Source: Shimia sagamensis (GTDB lineage Bacteria; Pseudomonadota; Alphaproteobacteria; Rhodobacterales; Rhodobacteraceae). From it: a DNA stretch of 64,000 bases. The stretch covers positions 62,001-126,000 of the forward strand of contig NZ_FXTY01000009.1 of NCBI RefSeq assembly GCF_900182745.1, read 5' to 3'. The position numbers and the translations under genes are program-made. The notes beneath the pieces were generated by a model. The model searched no databases and was not told the origin of the DNA. It worked only from the letters and a program-made list of their open reading frames with translations. Within the stretch, counting starts at the first letter, position 1; each line of letters starts with the position of its first letter. Positions 35,587 through 43,696 of this stretch are shown here, piece by piece.

Positions 35587-36333
35587 TCAAATGTCCTTCA
35601 GGTTGGCCATGGATACGGAAGCAAAGCGCACCGCGTCGCTAGGATTGTCTTGTTCCGCAATCAGGAGGGCGTTTGGGGCCTGGGCGCGAATTTGCCGGAT
35701 CAAGCCTGGCCAATCCATTACGCCTTCACCGATGTCGGACCAGCCGTCCTCGTCCAGCCCTTCGCCGGCCTTGGCGATGTCCTTTACATGTACGGCGATG
35801 AGACGGTCGGCGTATTTTTCCACGATGGGGGCCGGGTCTAGGCCGGCACGGGCAACCCAGCCCAAGTCCGCTTCCCAGCTGATATCAGGCGCGGTACGAA
35901 GGATGATGTCCATCGGGTAACTACCGTCCTCTAGCGCTTCAAATTCGAAGTCGTGGTTGTGCCAGGAGAAGGTCCTACCGGTTTCGCGGACCTTAGCACC
36001 GATCTCCGACAGTTCCCTAGCTAAGGCTTGCCAGCCGGCCTTGTCGGTAGGGCGGGCCTCAGCCTCGAGGTAAGGCACGATCACGTGTTTGATGCCAAAT
36101 GTGTCCGCGAGCATCATGACGTTGTCGAAGTTGTCGCGCAGATCGTTGATGCCAAAGTGACCACTGGGCATCGTTAGGCCGCTTGCGGACATCGCTGAGA
36201 AAAACGACTGCGGATCGTCATAGACGCCTCCATAGCCTTCGACGCTGGTGTAGCCCAGTTCCGCAAGTTGGGAGAGGAAGATTTCTTGGCTCGCGACGTT
36301 GCGCGAAGAGTACAGTTGGAATGAGAAGCTCAT
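35587..36333 (-). CDS. Sugar isomerase/epimerase-type TIM barrel protein (short)
   Basis: The 248-residue protein is a compact xylose-isomerase-like TIM barrel. Likely metal ligands lie in FSWHNHDFEFE, SWEADLGWVARAG, LIAVHVKDIAKAG and LLIAEQDNPSD. The family includes 3-keto-sugar hydratases/lyases and IolE/YcjR-like enzymes. It lies between the ATPase gene (21 bp upstream) and the second Gfo/Idh gene (2 bp downstream), so it is the first catabolic enzyme gene in the operon. The exact reaction cannot be read from sequence. Confidence 0.88.
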   Translation of the reverse strand: MSFSFQLYSSRNVASQEIFLSQLAELGYTSVEGYGGVYDDPQSFFSAMSASGLTMPSGHFGINDLRDNFDNVMMLADTFGIKHVIVPYLEAEARPTDKAGWQALARELSEIGAKVRETGRTFSWHNHDFEFEALEDGSYPMDIILRTAPDISWEADLGWVARAGLDPAPIVEKYADRLIAVHVKDIAKAGEGLDEDGWSDIGEGVMDWPGLIRQIRAQAPNALLIAEQDNPSDAVRFASVSMANLKDI

Positions 36334-36354
36334 GTAAGTCTCCAGAAATGAGCG

Positions 36355-37437
36355 TCAAAGACGCTTTTCAGTTGTTTTGTCAAAGAGGGATCCCTGGGCG
36401 GGGTCAAAGCCGATTTTGAGCGTGTCACCTGCGGCGACGGAGGCCTTTCCGCTCATTCGGAACCGGAATGGGGTTCCAGCCAGCGTGGTGTATATCAGCG
36501 TGTCCGATCCCATCGGTTCCACAAGCTCAACGGTAATATCAGCAGTGAATGGCTGCTGCGCCACATCGGTACCGGTAATCACAGCTTCAGGACGGATGCC
36601 AAGCCATGCTGGGCGTGCTGTTAGGGCACCTTGTGTGGCTTCATATCCCGTGAGTGGGAAGTGCAAGTCTGCGGAAAGAAATTCACGTCCGCCGTCGGTG
36701 ATCGAACCCTCGAAGAAATTGATGGTAGGGGAGCCAATGAAGCCAGCGACATACTTGTTGGATGGGCGGTCATACACTTCTGACGGGCTTGCAATCTGTT
36801 GCACCACGCCGCCACGCATGATCGCAATACGGTCAGCCAAGGTCATGGCTTCCACTTGATCGTGTGTCACATAGATCATGGTGTTGTCGAGTTTTTGGTG
36901 GAGGAGTTTGAGTTCCACCCGAAGGTCTGCCCTTAGTTTGGCGTCCAGATTAGACAGAGGTTCATCAAACAGGAAAACATCCACGTCACGTACAAGCGCG
37001 CGGCCAATGGCAACCCGCTGCCGCTGGCCTCCGGAAAGAGCTGCGGGTTTGCGCTTCAAGAGTGGCTCGATTTGTAGGATTTCAGCGGCGCGCGCAACCC
37101 GCTTTGCTATCTCCGGTTTTGGGACGCGCGCATTCTTGAGGCCAAAGGAGAGATTTCCCTCTACTGACATTTGCGGGTAGAGCGCGTAGGATTGAAACAC
37201 CATTCCGATGCCGCGCTCTGACGGTTCTTCCCAGGTGACATTTCGACCACCGATGTGGATTTCGCCATCGGAAATGTCGAGCAAGCCGGCAATGCAATTG
37301 AGCAAAGTAGATTTGCCGCAGCCCGACGCCCCTAGGAGAACTAGAAATTCACCTTCCTGAATGTCGATGTTCAGTTTGTCCAGAACTCTGACGGCGCCAA
37401 AATCGAGGGTCAGGTCTTTTACGGTTACATTGGTCAT
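36355..37437 (-). CDS. Sugar ABC transporter ATP-binding protein (UgpC/MsmK type)
   Basis: The 360-residue ATPase has Walker A GASGCGKST, signature LSGGQRQR, Walker B FLFDEPLSNLD and YVTHDQVEAMTLADRI with the switch His. The C-terminal TOBE/OB domain begins near residue 235 (VAGFIGSPTINFFEGSI). This is the multi-sugar importer ATPase type, which can serve several CUT1 transporters. It is 2 bp downstream of the permease gene and upstream of the enzyme genes. Confidence 0.93.
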   Translation of the reverse strand: MTNVTVKDLTLDFGAVRVLDKLNIDIQEGEFLVLLGASGCGKSTLLNCIAGLLDISDGEIHIGGRNVTWEEPSERGIGMVFQSYALYPQMSVEGNLSFGLKNARVPKPEIAKRVARAAEILQIEPLLKRKPAALSGGQRQRVAIGRALVRDVDVFLFDEPLSNLDAKLRADLRVELKLLHQKLDNTMIYVTHDQVEAMTLADRIAIMRGGVVQQIASPSEVYDRPSNKYVAGFIGSPTINFFEGSITDGGREFLSADLHFPLTGYEATQGALTARPAWLGIRPEAVITGTDVAQQPFTADITVELVEPMGSDTLIYTTLAGTPFRFRMSGKASVAAGDTLKIGFDPAQGSLFDKTTEKRL

Positions 37438-37439
37438 GG

Positions 37440-38381
37440 TCAGCCCTTTACTGCGCCAGCGGCAATGCCGCGCACGAAGAGTTTGCCGGAGGCAAAATAA
37501 ATGATGAGGGGAACAAGGCCGGTGAGCATCGTCGCGGCCATGTTGACGTTGTATTCTTTCACACCTTGCACCGAATTCACGATGTTGTTGAGTTGCACCG
37601 TCATTGGGTACGTATCAGGCTTGGTAAAAATCACGCCAAAGAGGAAGTCGTTCCAGATGCCGGTGACCTGCAGGATGATGGCCACGACAAAGATCGGCAG
37701 CGCCATTGGCAGCATGATCTGAAAATAGATCTGCCAGAAGCCTGCTCCGTCCACGCGAGCAGCCTTGAACAGCTCCTCGGGAACTGAGGCAAAGTAGTTG
37801 CGGAACAAGAGGGTCAGGATGGGCATGCCGAAGATGGTGTGTACAATCACAAGCCCCCAAATGCTGCCCATAAGACGGATTTTGGTGCCTGTAACCGCTG
37901 AAAGAACCTCCCCAGCTTCTCGCAAAAGGATCACAATTGGATAGATCATCACTTGATAGGGAATGAAGGCGCCAAAAATCAGTATGGTGAAAAAAACCTC
38001 TGAGCCTTTGAACTTCCAAAGGGACAGTGCGTAGCCATTGATTGATGCGATAGCGATGGAGATCACCACTGACGGGACCAATATCTGTACTGAGTTCCAG
38101 AAGCCGCGAGACAGTCCGTCGCAATTTATGCCTGTACATGCTTGAGCCCATGCTTTGACCCAAGGTTCGAATGTGACCTCAACCGGAGGTGCAAATACAT
38201 TACCAAGGCGAATTTCTGGCATGCCTTTTAGTGAGGTCACGAGCATCACATAAAGCGGCAGAAGATAGTAAACAGAGGCAACAAAAAGCGTGCCATAAAG
38301 CATGATATTGGTGGGCGTGAGGCGTTTGCGAGGCTTGGCGCCGCGTGGAGTTACGCCCAAGTTGGAAGGTGCATCAGTCAC
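37440..38381 (-). CDS. Carbohydrate ABC transporter permease (MalG-like)
   Basis: I chose the GTG at 38381, which has GGAGG 8 nt before it; a TTG five codons earlier would remove that site. The 313-residue protein has six probable membrane helices and the ATPase-contact loop ELFKAARVDGAGFWQIYFQI. The segment FGAFIPYQVMIYPIVILL and final LFVRGIAAGAVKG are typical of CUT1 MalG-type permeases. It overlaps the upstream permease gene by 8 nt. Confidence 0.92.
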   Translation of the reverse strand: MTDAPSNLGVTPRGAKPRKRLTPTNIMLYGTLFVASVYYLLPLYVMLVTSLKGMPEIRLGNVFAPPVEVTFEPWVKAWAQACTGINCDGLSRGFWNSVQILVPSVVISIAIASINGYALSLWKFKGSEVFFTILIFGAFIPYQVMIYPIVILLREAGEVLSAVTGTKIRLMGSIWGLVIVHTIFGMPILTLLFRNYFASVPEELFKAARVDGAGFWQIYFQIMLPMALPIFVVAIILQVTGIWNDFLFGVIFTKPDTYPMTVQLNNIVNSVQGVKEYNVNMAATMLTGLVPLIIYFASGKLFVRGIAAGAVKG

Positions 38382-39306
38382 GGCGTTTGCCTCCAAATTC
38401 GAGATAGGCCCATGGGATCAAAACGACGAGGACCGAGAGTAGCATCATGGTGGACGCAGCGAAGCCTTGACCGAGGTTTTGGGATTGGAACATTTTCTCG
38501 ATGACGTATTTGGCGGGAACTTCGGAGGAGATGCCTGGACCCCCGGACGTCTGGGCCACAACCAAGTCATAGACTTTGATGATGCCGGCTGCGATCAGCA
38601 CAAGAGCCGTCACAAATATCGGGCGCATCATCGGAATGATGATAAAAATGTATGTTTTCCAAGCCGGGATGCCTTCGACGCGAGAAGCTTTCCAGATGTC
38701 TTCATCAATTCCACGCAAACCAGCAAGAAGGATTACCATTATGAAGCCGGAGCCTTGCCATATGCCCGCGATGAGAATGCCGTATATGACAATGTTGGCA
38801 TTATTGAGCGGATCAAATGTGAAACTTTCCCAGCCCCATCGCTGGACAACACCTTGAATGCCGAATTGTGGATTCAGAATCCACTGCCAGACTAGGCCGG
38901 TGACAATGAAGCTGAGCGCGAACGGATATAGAAAAATCGTGCGAAAAATGCCCTCGCCACGGATTTTCCTGTCCAGAAGTGCGGCCAGAGTGAAGCCAAT
39001 TACCAAACTCAAGACAAGCGAGCAGATGCCGTAAATCGCTAGGTTCTCTATCGACACCAGCCAGCGACGTGTGCTCCACAAGCGCTCGTATTGGTCCAAG
39101 CCGACCCACTTTTCTGGTGCTGGCAGCAATTTGGATTTGGTGAACGAGTGGTAGATCGTCCAAACAGTACATCCAATGAACACCACAAGAGCGGTGAAAA
39201 TCATTGGTATGGTGGCGATTTTCGCCGTCATGTTTTTGAAGAGGCGGTTTGGTCGCTTGGAAATGGTCCGTCGGGACACTTCCTGCGCACCATCGGTCAC
39301 AGCCAT
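38374..39306 (-). CDS. Carbohydrate ABC transporter permease (MalF-like)
   Basis: The 310-residue protein has six probable membrane helices, a basic N-terminus (RRTISKRPNRLFKN) and the ATPase-contact loop DIWKASRVEGIPAWKTYIFI. FRTIFLYPFALSFIVTGLVW matches CUT1 MalF-type permeases. It is separated from the binding-protein gene by 107 bp containing a strong hairpin, and overlaps the second permease gene. Confidence 0.92.
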   Translation of the reverse strand: MAVTDGAQEVSRRTISKRPNRLFKNMTAKIATIPMIFTALVVFIGCTVWTIYHSFTKSKLLPAPEKWVGLDQYERLWSTRRWLVSIENLAIYGICSLVLSLVIGFTLAALLDRKIRGEGIFRTIFLYPFALSFIVTGLVWQWILNPQFGIQGVVQRWGWESFTFDPLNNANIVIYGILIAGIWQGSGFIMVILLAGLRGIDEDIWKASRVEGIPAWKTYIFIIIPMMRPIFVTALVLIAAGIIKVYDLVVAQTSGGPGISSEVPAKYVIEKMFQSQNLGQGFAASTMMLLSVLVVLIPWAYLEFGGKRRD

Positions 39307-39382
39307 GGCTTAAGTCTCCAGCCTGACGTGAGAAAGCAACACATCAGGTTCGATTGGGGAAATTGGGGTGGTGTACAAGTTG

Positions 39383-39404
39383 GGAGCCCGGCGTGTCGGG
39401 CTCC
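39383..39404 (-). other. Strong GC hairpin between binding-protein and permease genes
   Basis: Perfect 8-bp arms GGAGCCCG (39383-39390) and CGGGCTCC (39397-39404) enclose a 6-nt loop. No U-tract follows. In sugar ABC operons, hairpins in this position protect the upstream binding-protein message from decay, so the binding protein is made in excess. Confidence 0.65.
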
Positions 39405-39413
39405 TCAACAGGG

Positions 39414-40643
39414 TCAGTCGGCTTCCGCGATGATTTCAGCGTATTTCGCTTGAGCATCTGCCGCTGAGTATGATGAGTCATTCCAGAACTCGACCATCAG
39501 ATCTTCGATCTGGCCTGAAGTGTCTGCTGACAGAACCTGATCACCCGATTGCAGGATGTTGCCTGCCGCCAGGATTTCCAGACCCTTTTTCATACAATCG
39601 TTGGCTGAAGAGAGGTCGATGTCTCCCCGCACAGGCAATGATCCCTTCTTCAAGTTGAAGTTCACCTGGACTTCAGGACTTAGCAGGAGTTTTGCCAGTT
39701 CCTTCTGAGCGGCTTCGATCTCTGGATCGTCTTGCTTAGGGAAGTAAAATGCGTCACCACCGGTGGAGATAATTTCGTTTACACCCAGCCCGGGCAGGCA
39801 CGTGTAATCCTGTCCTGCAACCTGTCCGGCGACTTGAAATTCACCTTGTGCCCAATCGCCCATGACTTGACCGCCGGCTTGGCCGGTGATCACGAGATTG
39901 GTCGCTTGGTTCCAGTCCTGAACTTTCGAGTTGGCGGCCATTGCACGCGCGGCAGCGGCGGCCTCAAAAACCTTCGCCATCTCGGGGCCGGCTGCAGCTT
40001 CAGCATCTTTCTCGACATTGATTTTGTTCCAGAGATCTGGGCCACCAACGGCAACGTTAATAACACCAAATGCGCCTGAGGACTGCCAAGCCTGCTGTCC
40101 CATTGCGAGAGGGATTTTCCCGGCGTCTTCCAGGGCTTTTGCGGAAGCAACAAATTCATCCCAGTTGGAAGGAACAGCTACACCTGCATCAGAGTAGGCC
40201 TGATGGCTGAGCCAAATCCACTGCCAAGAGTGAATGTTAACCGGGGCGCAATAGATCTTGCCATCAACTGTACAGCTGTCGAGCAGGGATGTCGGGTTCA
40301 CCAGGTCAGTCCAACCTTCAGCCTCCGCCACGTCTGTCAGGTCCAACATCAGCCCTGCTTCAATCAACTCCTCGGCCTGGCGCCCGTGGTTGAGCTGGGT
40401 GGCGTGCATGGGGTCGCCGCCGATTATGCGGCTGACAATGATCGGGCGTGCGGTGCCGCCTGAGCCCGCAATGGCGCCATCAACCCAGGTATTACCTGTG
40501 GCATCAAAGGCTTTGGCAAATTCTGAGACAGCGGCTGCTTCTCCACCTGAAGTCCACCAGTGGGTGACCTCCAACTCGGCCGCGGAAACAGCGCCGGCTG
40601 AGCAGAATGCAACAGCTGCTGTGGTTGCTTTGTAATAGTTCAT
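39414..40643 (-). CDS. Carbohydrate ABC transporter substrate-binding protein
   Basis: The 409-residue precursor has a signal peptide (MNYYKATTAAVAFCSAGAVS, cleaved near SAA) and a mature start ELEVTHWWTSGGEAAAV, the CUT1 family 1 pattern seen in glucose/glucoside-binding proteins. Four cysteines may form disulfides (LLDSCTVDGKIYC; YTCLPG; NDCMKKG). It would capture a sugar or glycoside in the periplasm. First gene of the operon; its ribosome-binding site GGGAGGA is clear. It is divergent from the LacI regulator gene, with two palindromic sites between. Confidence 0.92.
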   Translation of the reverse strand: MNYYKATTAAVAFCSAGAVSAAELEVTHWWTSGGEAAAVSEFAKAFDATGNTWVDGAIAGSGGTARPIIVSRIIGGDPMHATQLNHGRQAEELIEAGLMLDLTDVAEAEGWTDLVNPTSLLDSCTVDGKIYCAPVNIHSWQWIWLSHQAYSDAGVAVPSNWDEFVASAKALEDAGKIPLAMGQQAWQSSGAFGVINVAVGGPDLWNKINVEKDAEAAAGPEMAKVFEAAAAARAMAANSKVQDWNQATNLVITGQAGGQVMGDWAQGEFQVAGQVAGQDYTCLPGLGVNEIISTGGDAFYFPKQDDPEIEAAQKELAKLLLSPEVQVNFNLKKGSLPVRGDIDLSSANDCMKKGLEILAAGNILQSGDQVLSADTSGQIEDLMVEFWNDSSYSAADAQAKYAEIIAEAD

Positions 40644-40657
40644 ATTTTCCTCCCAAT

Positions 40658-40693
40658 ATCGACCAACAAGGCCGTATCGACCAACAAGGCCGT
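40658..40693. repeat. Tandem 18-bp duplication in the promoter/leader region
   Basis: The unit ATCGACCAACAAGGCCGT occurs twice with no gap, at 40658-40675 and 40676-40693, exactly between the ribosome-binding site of the binding-protein gene and the first LacI-type palindrome. It lengthens the leader by 18 bp and looks like a recent slippage event. Confidence 0.9.
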
Positions 40694-40706
40694 GTAATCG
40701 ATTACA
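40693..40706. promoter_or_regulatory. LacI-type operator, proximal copy
   Basis: Perfect 14-bp palindrome TGTAATCGATTACA with the central CG typical of LacI/PurR family sites, 50 bp upstream of the binding-protein ATG. An identical copy lies 85 bp away, nearer the regulator gene. Confidence 0.85.
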
Positions 40707-40777
40707 TATCCTCCCAGAACATCACCGTGGCAACCGCGCCCCATGAAGGGGGCAATTGCGGCGCATTGACAGCAACG

Positions 40778-40791
40778 TGTAATCGATTACA
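40778..40791. promoter_or_regulatory. LacI-type operator, distal copy
   Basis: Second exact copy of TGTAATCGATTACA, 56 bp upstream of the LacI-family start codon. The surrounding bases GTGTAATCGATTACATATC also match the first copy. The 85-bp spacing is close to eight helical turns, so both sites face the same side of the DNA and could be bridged by a tetramer. Confidence 0.85.
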
Positions 40792-40846
40792 TATCGGTAG
40801 CTCCGTCGGTCGATGTGAGTCAAGAAATAATTTGAGGCGCAAAATA

Positions 40847-41896
40847 ATGACACTGCAGCGAAAGCCCAAAGTTATCGACGTCGCGCGCCTCTCCGGGGTT
40901 TCAACCGCAACGGTCAGTAGGGTATTGAACGACCCTGCAGTGGTGTCGGAAGCAACGAGGGAAGCGGTTTTAGCGGCGGTTAAGCAGACAGGATATCGCG
41001 TAAATCGAGCGGCCCGAAGCCTTAGAACCAATACGTCCCGTACAATCCTCGCTTTGGTCCCCAATTTGTCCAACCCTTTCTTTTCCAACATCCTTTCCGG
41101 CCTGGAAAGGGAATTGAGCGCCGCAGACTACAGCTTGTTGATCACTGACAGTGGTGACGCAAAGCTGACGGCGGATCATATTCAGCGCTACGTTGCAGCA
41201 GGCCAGGCGGACGGGTTGATCATTTTGGACGGTGGAGTTGACTTGCAGCAGCTTGAGGTTGTGCAGTCAGCCGCTCCAACTGTGCCAATTGTGTTTGCCT
41301 GTGAGTGGGTCGAAGGTTTCAAAGGGGCGTCGGTTCGAGCGGACAATGCAGGGGGGATTCGGATGTTAGTGGATCATCTTTGGCAGCTAGGACATAGAAA
41401 ATTTGGACACGTCTCCGGCCCGGACACAAATGTACTGTCGCACTATCGCCAACGCGCGTTTGAACAACATGTTGTTGATCTGGGTGGTGAGCTACGGCCT
41501 GAATGGATACTGCCAGGTGACTTTTCCATCGCGGCTGGTAAACACGCGGCCGCACAAGTGATCAACATGCCGGAGAAACCGACAGCTTGGATTTGCGCAA
41601 GTGATCAAATCGCGTTTGGCTTAATCGCGGGCCTAACAGAGGCAGGGGTGCGGGTTCCGGCAGATGTGTCTGTGACAGGCTTTGACAATATCGAGATGAC
41701 GGAAGTGTTTAACCCGCCGTTGACCACGATTCACCAGCATCGCAATAAAATGGGGAATGAAGCCGCGCGCAGATTATTAGCGCAACTTCATGACTATGAG
41801 ACTGAGGTCAATACGCCAACTGTAATGCCGGTTTATTTGGTGGAACGCCAAAGCACGGGGCCTGTCTCGAAAAAGGTCGAGATGTGCTCCCCGTAA
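40847..41896 (+). CDS. LacI family transcriptional regulator
   Basis: I start at the ATG at 40847, after GAGG; earlier codons in the frame would translate both operators. The 349-residue protein has the LacI helix-turn-helix IDVARLSGVSTATVSRVLND, hinge NRAARSLRTNTSRTI, and a periplasmic-binding-protein-like sugar domain with ILALVPNLSNPFFSNILSG and PADVSVTGFDNIEMTEVFNP. It should repress the divergent sugar operon and itself until the inducing sugar binds. Its stop is 2 bp from the stop of the convergent moaA. Confidence 0.95.
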   Translation: MTLQRKPKVIDVARLSGVSTATVSRVLNDPAVVSEATREAVLAAVKQTGYRVNRAARSLRTNTSRTILALVPNLSNPFFSNILSGLERELSAADYSLLITDSGDAKLTADHIQRYVAAGQADGLIILDGGVDLQQLEVVQSAAPTVPIVFACEWVEGFKGASVRADNAGGIRMLVDHLWQLGHRKFGHVSGPDTNVLSHYRQRAFEQHVVDLGGELRPEWILPGDFSIAAGKHAAAQVINMPEKPTAWICASDQIAFGLIAGLTEAGVRVPADVSVTGFDNIEMTEVFNPPLTTIHQHRNKMGNEAARRLLAQLHDYETEVNTPTVMPVYLVERQSTGPVSKKVEMCSP

Positions 41897-41898
41897 AA

Positions 41899-42903
41899 CT
41901 AGCCACCTGTGTGGCTCATATGCCTAGACATTTGGCCATCCACTTTTTGTCGTGAATAGTCAAAATCATGCCCTTTTGGCTTGAGCGCAATGGCCGCTCG
42001 AATGGCTGCTTCCAGCACAGAGTCCCCTTCGCTGCTTCGCAAGGCACCGCGCAGATCGGCCATGTCTTCTTGACCCAAGCACATAAAAAGCTGACCAGTA
42101 CAGGTGAGGCGCACGCGGTTGCAGCTTTCACAGAAATTATGCGTCATTGGAGTGATGAAGCCAATTTTTTGGCCGGTCTCTTCAAGGCGTACGTATCGGG
42201 CAGGACCGCCTGTCCGTTCCGCAAGATCTGTTAAAGTGTAGCGTTCCGCCAACCTGCCGCGCAATTCGTCCAGGGACCAATATTGGCCGATGCGATCTTC
42301 GTTGCCCAAATCGCCCATAGGCATCACTTCGATCCAGGTCATATCCATATCGCGATCCGCACACCATTCGGCGAGTGTGAAGAGTTCGTCTTCGTTGAAA
42401 CCTTTGAGCGCTACCGCATTGATTTTGATCCGCAGACCGGCAGCTTGTGCCGCATCAACACCACGCATGACTTGTTCGAGACGTCCCCAGCGTGTGATGT
42501 CGGCGAATTTCTTTTCGTCGATGGTGTCTAGAGAAATATTTACCCGCCGAACGCCGCAAGCATAAAGCTCTTCTGCAAAGCGTTCCAGCTGGGATCCATT
42601 TGTCGTCAGCGTGAGTTCTTTAAGCGCACCACTGTCCAAATGCCGTTTCATTGCACGGAAAAAGGTCATGATATCGCGACGGACCAAAGGTTCCCCGCCA
42701 GTGATCCGCAGTTTTTCCACACCCAAACGAATAAACGTTGAGCACATTCGATCCAGCTCTTCCAGAGTCAGGAGTTCCTTCTTGGGGAGGAACGTCATGT
42801 TCTCGGCCATGCAATACACACAGCGGAAATCACATCTGTCGGTGACGGATACGCGCAAATAAGACACGGCGCGATGGAACGGATCAATCAATGGTGCAGT
42901 CAT
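41899..42903 (-). CDS. moaA: GTP 3',8-cyclase (molybdenum cofactor synthesis)
   Basis: I start at the ATG at 42903 ([19 protein letters not shown]). The 334-residue radical-SAM enzyme has the CxxxCxxC cluster motif in [12 protein letters not shown] and a second cluster site near the C-terminus ([20 protein letters not shown]). It converts GTP to the 3',8-cyclo intermediate, the first step of molybdopterin synthesis, together with MoaC. The GRITGGEPL-type loop appears as [13 protein letters not shown]. moaC is not adjacent. Confidence 0.97.
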   Translation of the reverse strand: MTAPLIDPFHRAVSYLRVSVTDRCDFRCVYCMAENMTFLPKKELLTLEELDRMCSTFIRLGVEKLRITGGEPLVRRDIMTFFRAMKRHLDSGALKELTLTTNGSQLERFAEELYACGVRRVNISLDTIDEKKFADITRWGRLEQVMRGVDAAQAAGLRIKINAVALKGFNEDELFTLAEWCADRDMDMTWIEVMPMGDLGNEDRIGQYWSLDELRGRLAERYTLTDLAERTGGPARYVRLEETGQKIGFITPMTHNFCESCNRVRLTCTGQLFMCLGQEDMADLRGALRSSEGDSVLEAAIRAAIALKPKGHDFDYSRQKVDGQMSRHMSHTGG

Positions 42904-43003
42904 AAGACATTGGTAGTCTGACAATCAGAAATGAGCAAGGGCGGCTAAAGTTGTAGTCACCTATCGACGGAAGCCGTGGATTAACTCCCTGTGCCCGGCA
43001 AGC

Positions 43004-43696
43004 CTACTTTTCGCTCAAAGGAAGAAATCTTGACGCCTCTTTGACAGCAAAAGGTTTCATGTTGTCAGTATGTTGCTCCAAAAAAACTTGCACACGCGTC
43101 GCATCGTGTTTGGATAGGTCACGCAGCCACCAAGCTACCGCTTTCTGTATGAACCAAGTGTGGTCAGTTACATAAGACGCGGCCCATCCCAATACCCGGT
43201 CCCTGGCTTCCAATTCTGCCGGTTTCGGAAAGTTCTGTTTTGTCCAAGGCAAAGTGATTACCAGCGCGGCACGTCGGGTCCACATGTGCTCCGAAGAGGT
43301 CCAAGATTCCACCGCATCCAAGCGAGAGGGATCAGCGACCAGGCGTTTTTGTCCAGCCATGCAGGCATGATCGGCAATTGCCCAGCTATCAAAGTCTGGA
43401 GTCCAACTTGCTATCAAGTCCCAAGCATCATTGTCTGGCCGAAGCCGGGCCTGAGTGAGGACTTTTGCGGCGACGATGCGCGCCTCAAAGATGTCGGTTT
43501 TCCAGAGTTCTGAGGCTAGTGAGACACGTTGCTCCACAGTCAGCGACTGACGCCAGGTTTTGCTTAGATCGTTCAGAGCAGGATTGGGAATACCTAAAAC
43601 ACGCCGTGTTTGTTTGTGATACGCTGCCATACCTTCGGCGCGACCTGGTTCGATCTGCGCTTCCAGCGCGCTTAGGGCATCCTGAAGTTCCATCAT
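43004..43696 (-). CDS. DNA alkylation repair protein (AlkD-like, HEAT repeats)
   Basis: The 230-residue protein is predicted all-helical, with HEAT-like repeats, and resembles AlkC/AlkD-type DNA glycosylases. The stretch WTPDFDSWAIADHACMAG holds the Trp and Asp expected at the DNA-binding face, and WTRRAALVITLPWTKQNFP and WFIQKAVAWWLRDLSKHD match the family. It would excise N3- or N7-alkylated purines. The first ATG overlaps the glmS stop, so the gene is coupled to glmU-glmS. ATG at 43693 is an alternative start one codon later. Confidence 0.85.
   Translation of the reverse strand: MMELQDALSALEAQIEPGRAEGMAAYHKQTRRVLGIPNPALNDLSKTWRQSLTVEQRVSLASELWKTDIFEARIVAAKVLTQARLRPDNDAWDLIASWTPDFDSWAIADHACMAGQKRLVADPSRLDAVESWTSSEHMWTRRAALVITLPWTKQNFPKPAELEARDRVLGWAASYVTDHTWFIQKAVAWWLRDLSKHDATRVQVFLEQHTDNMKPFAVKEASRFLPLSEK

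Noticed and set aside
40658-40693. Possible CRISPR or integrative repeat
   Set aside because: Only two copies of an 18-bp unit, with no spacers and no cas genes; a simple tandem duplication explains it.
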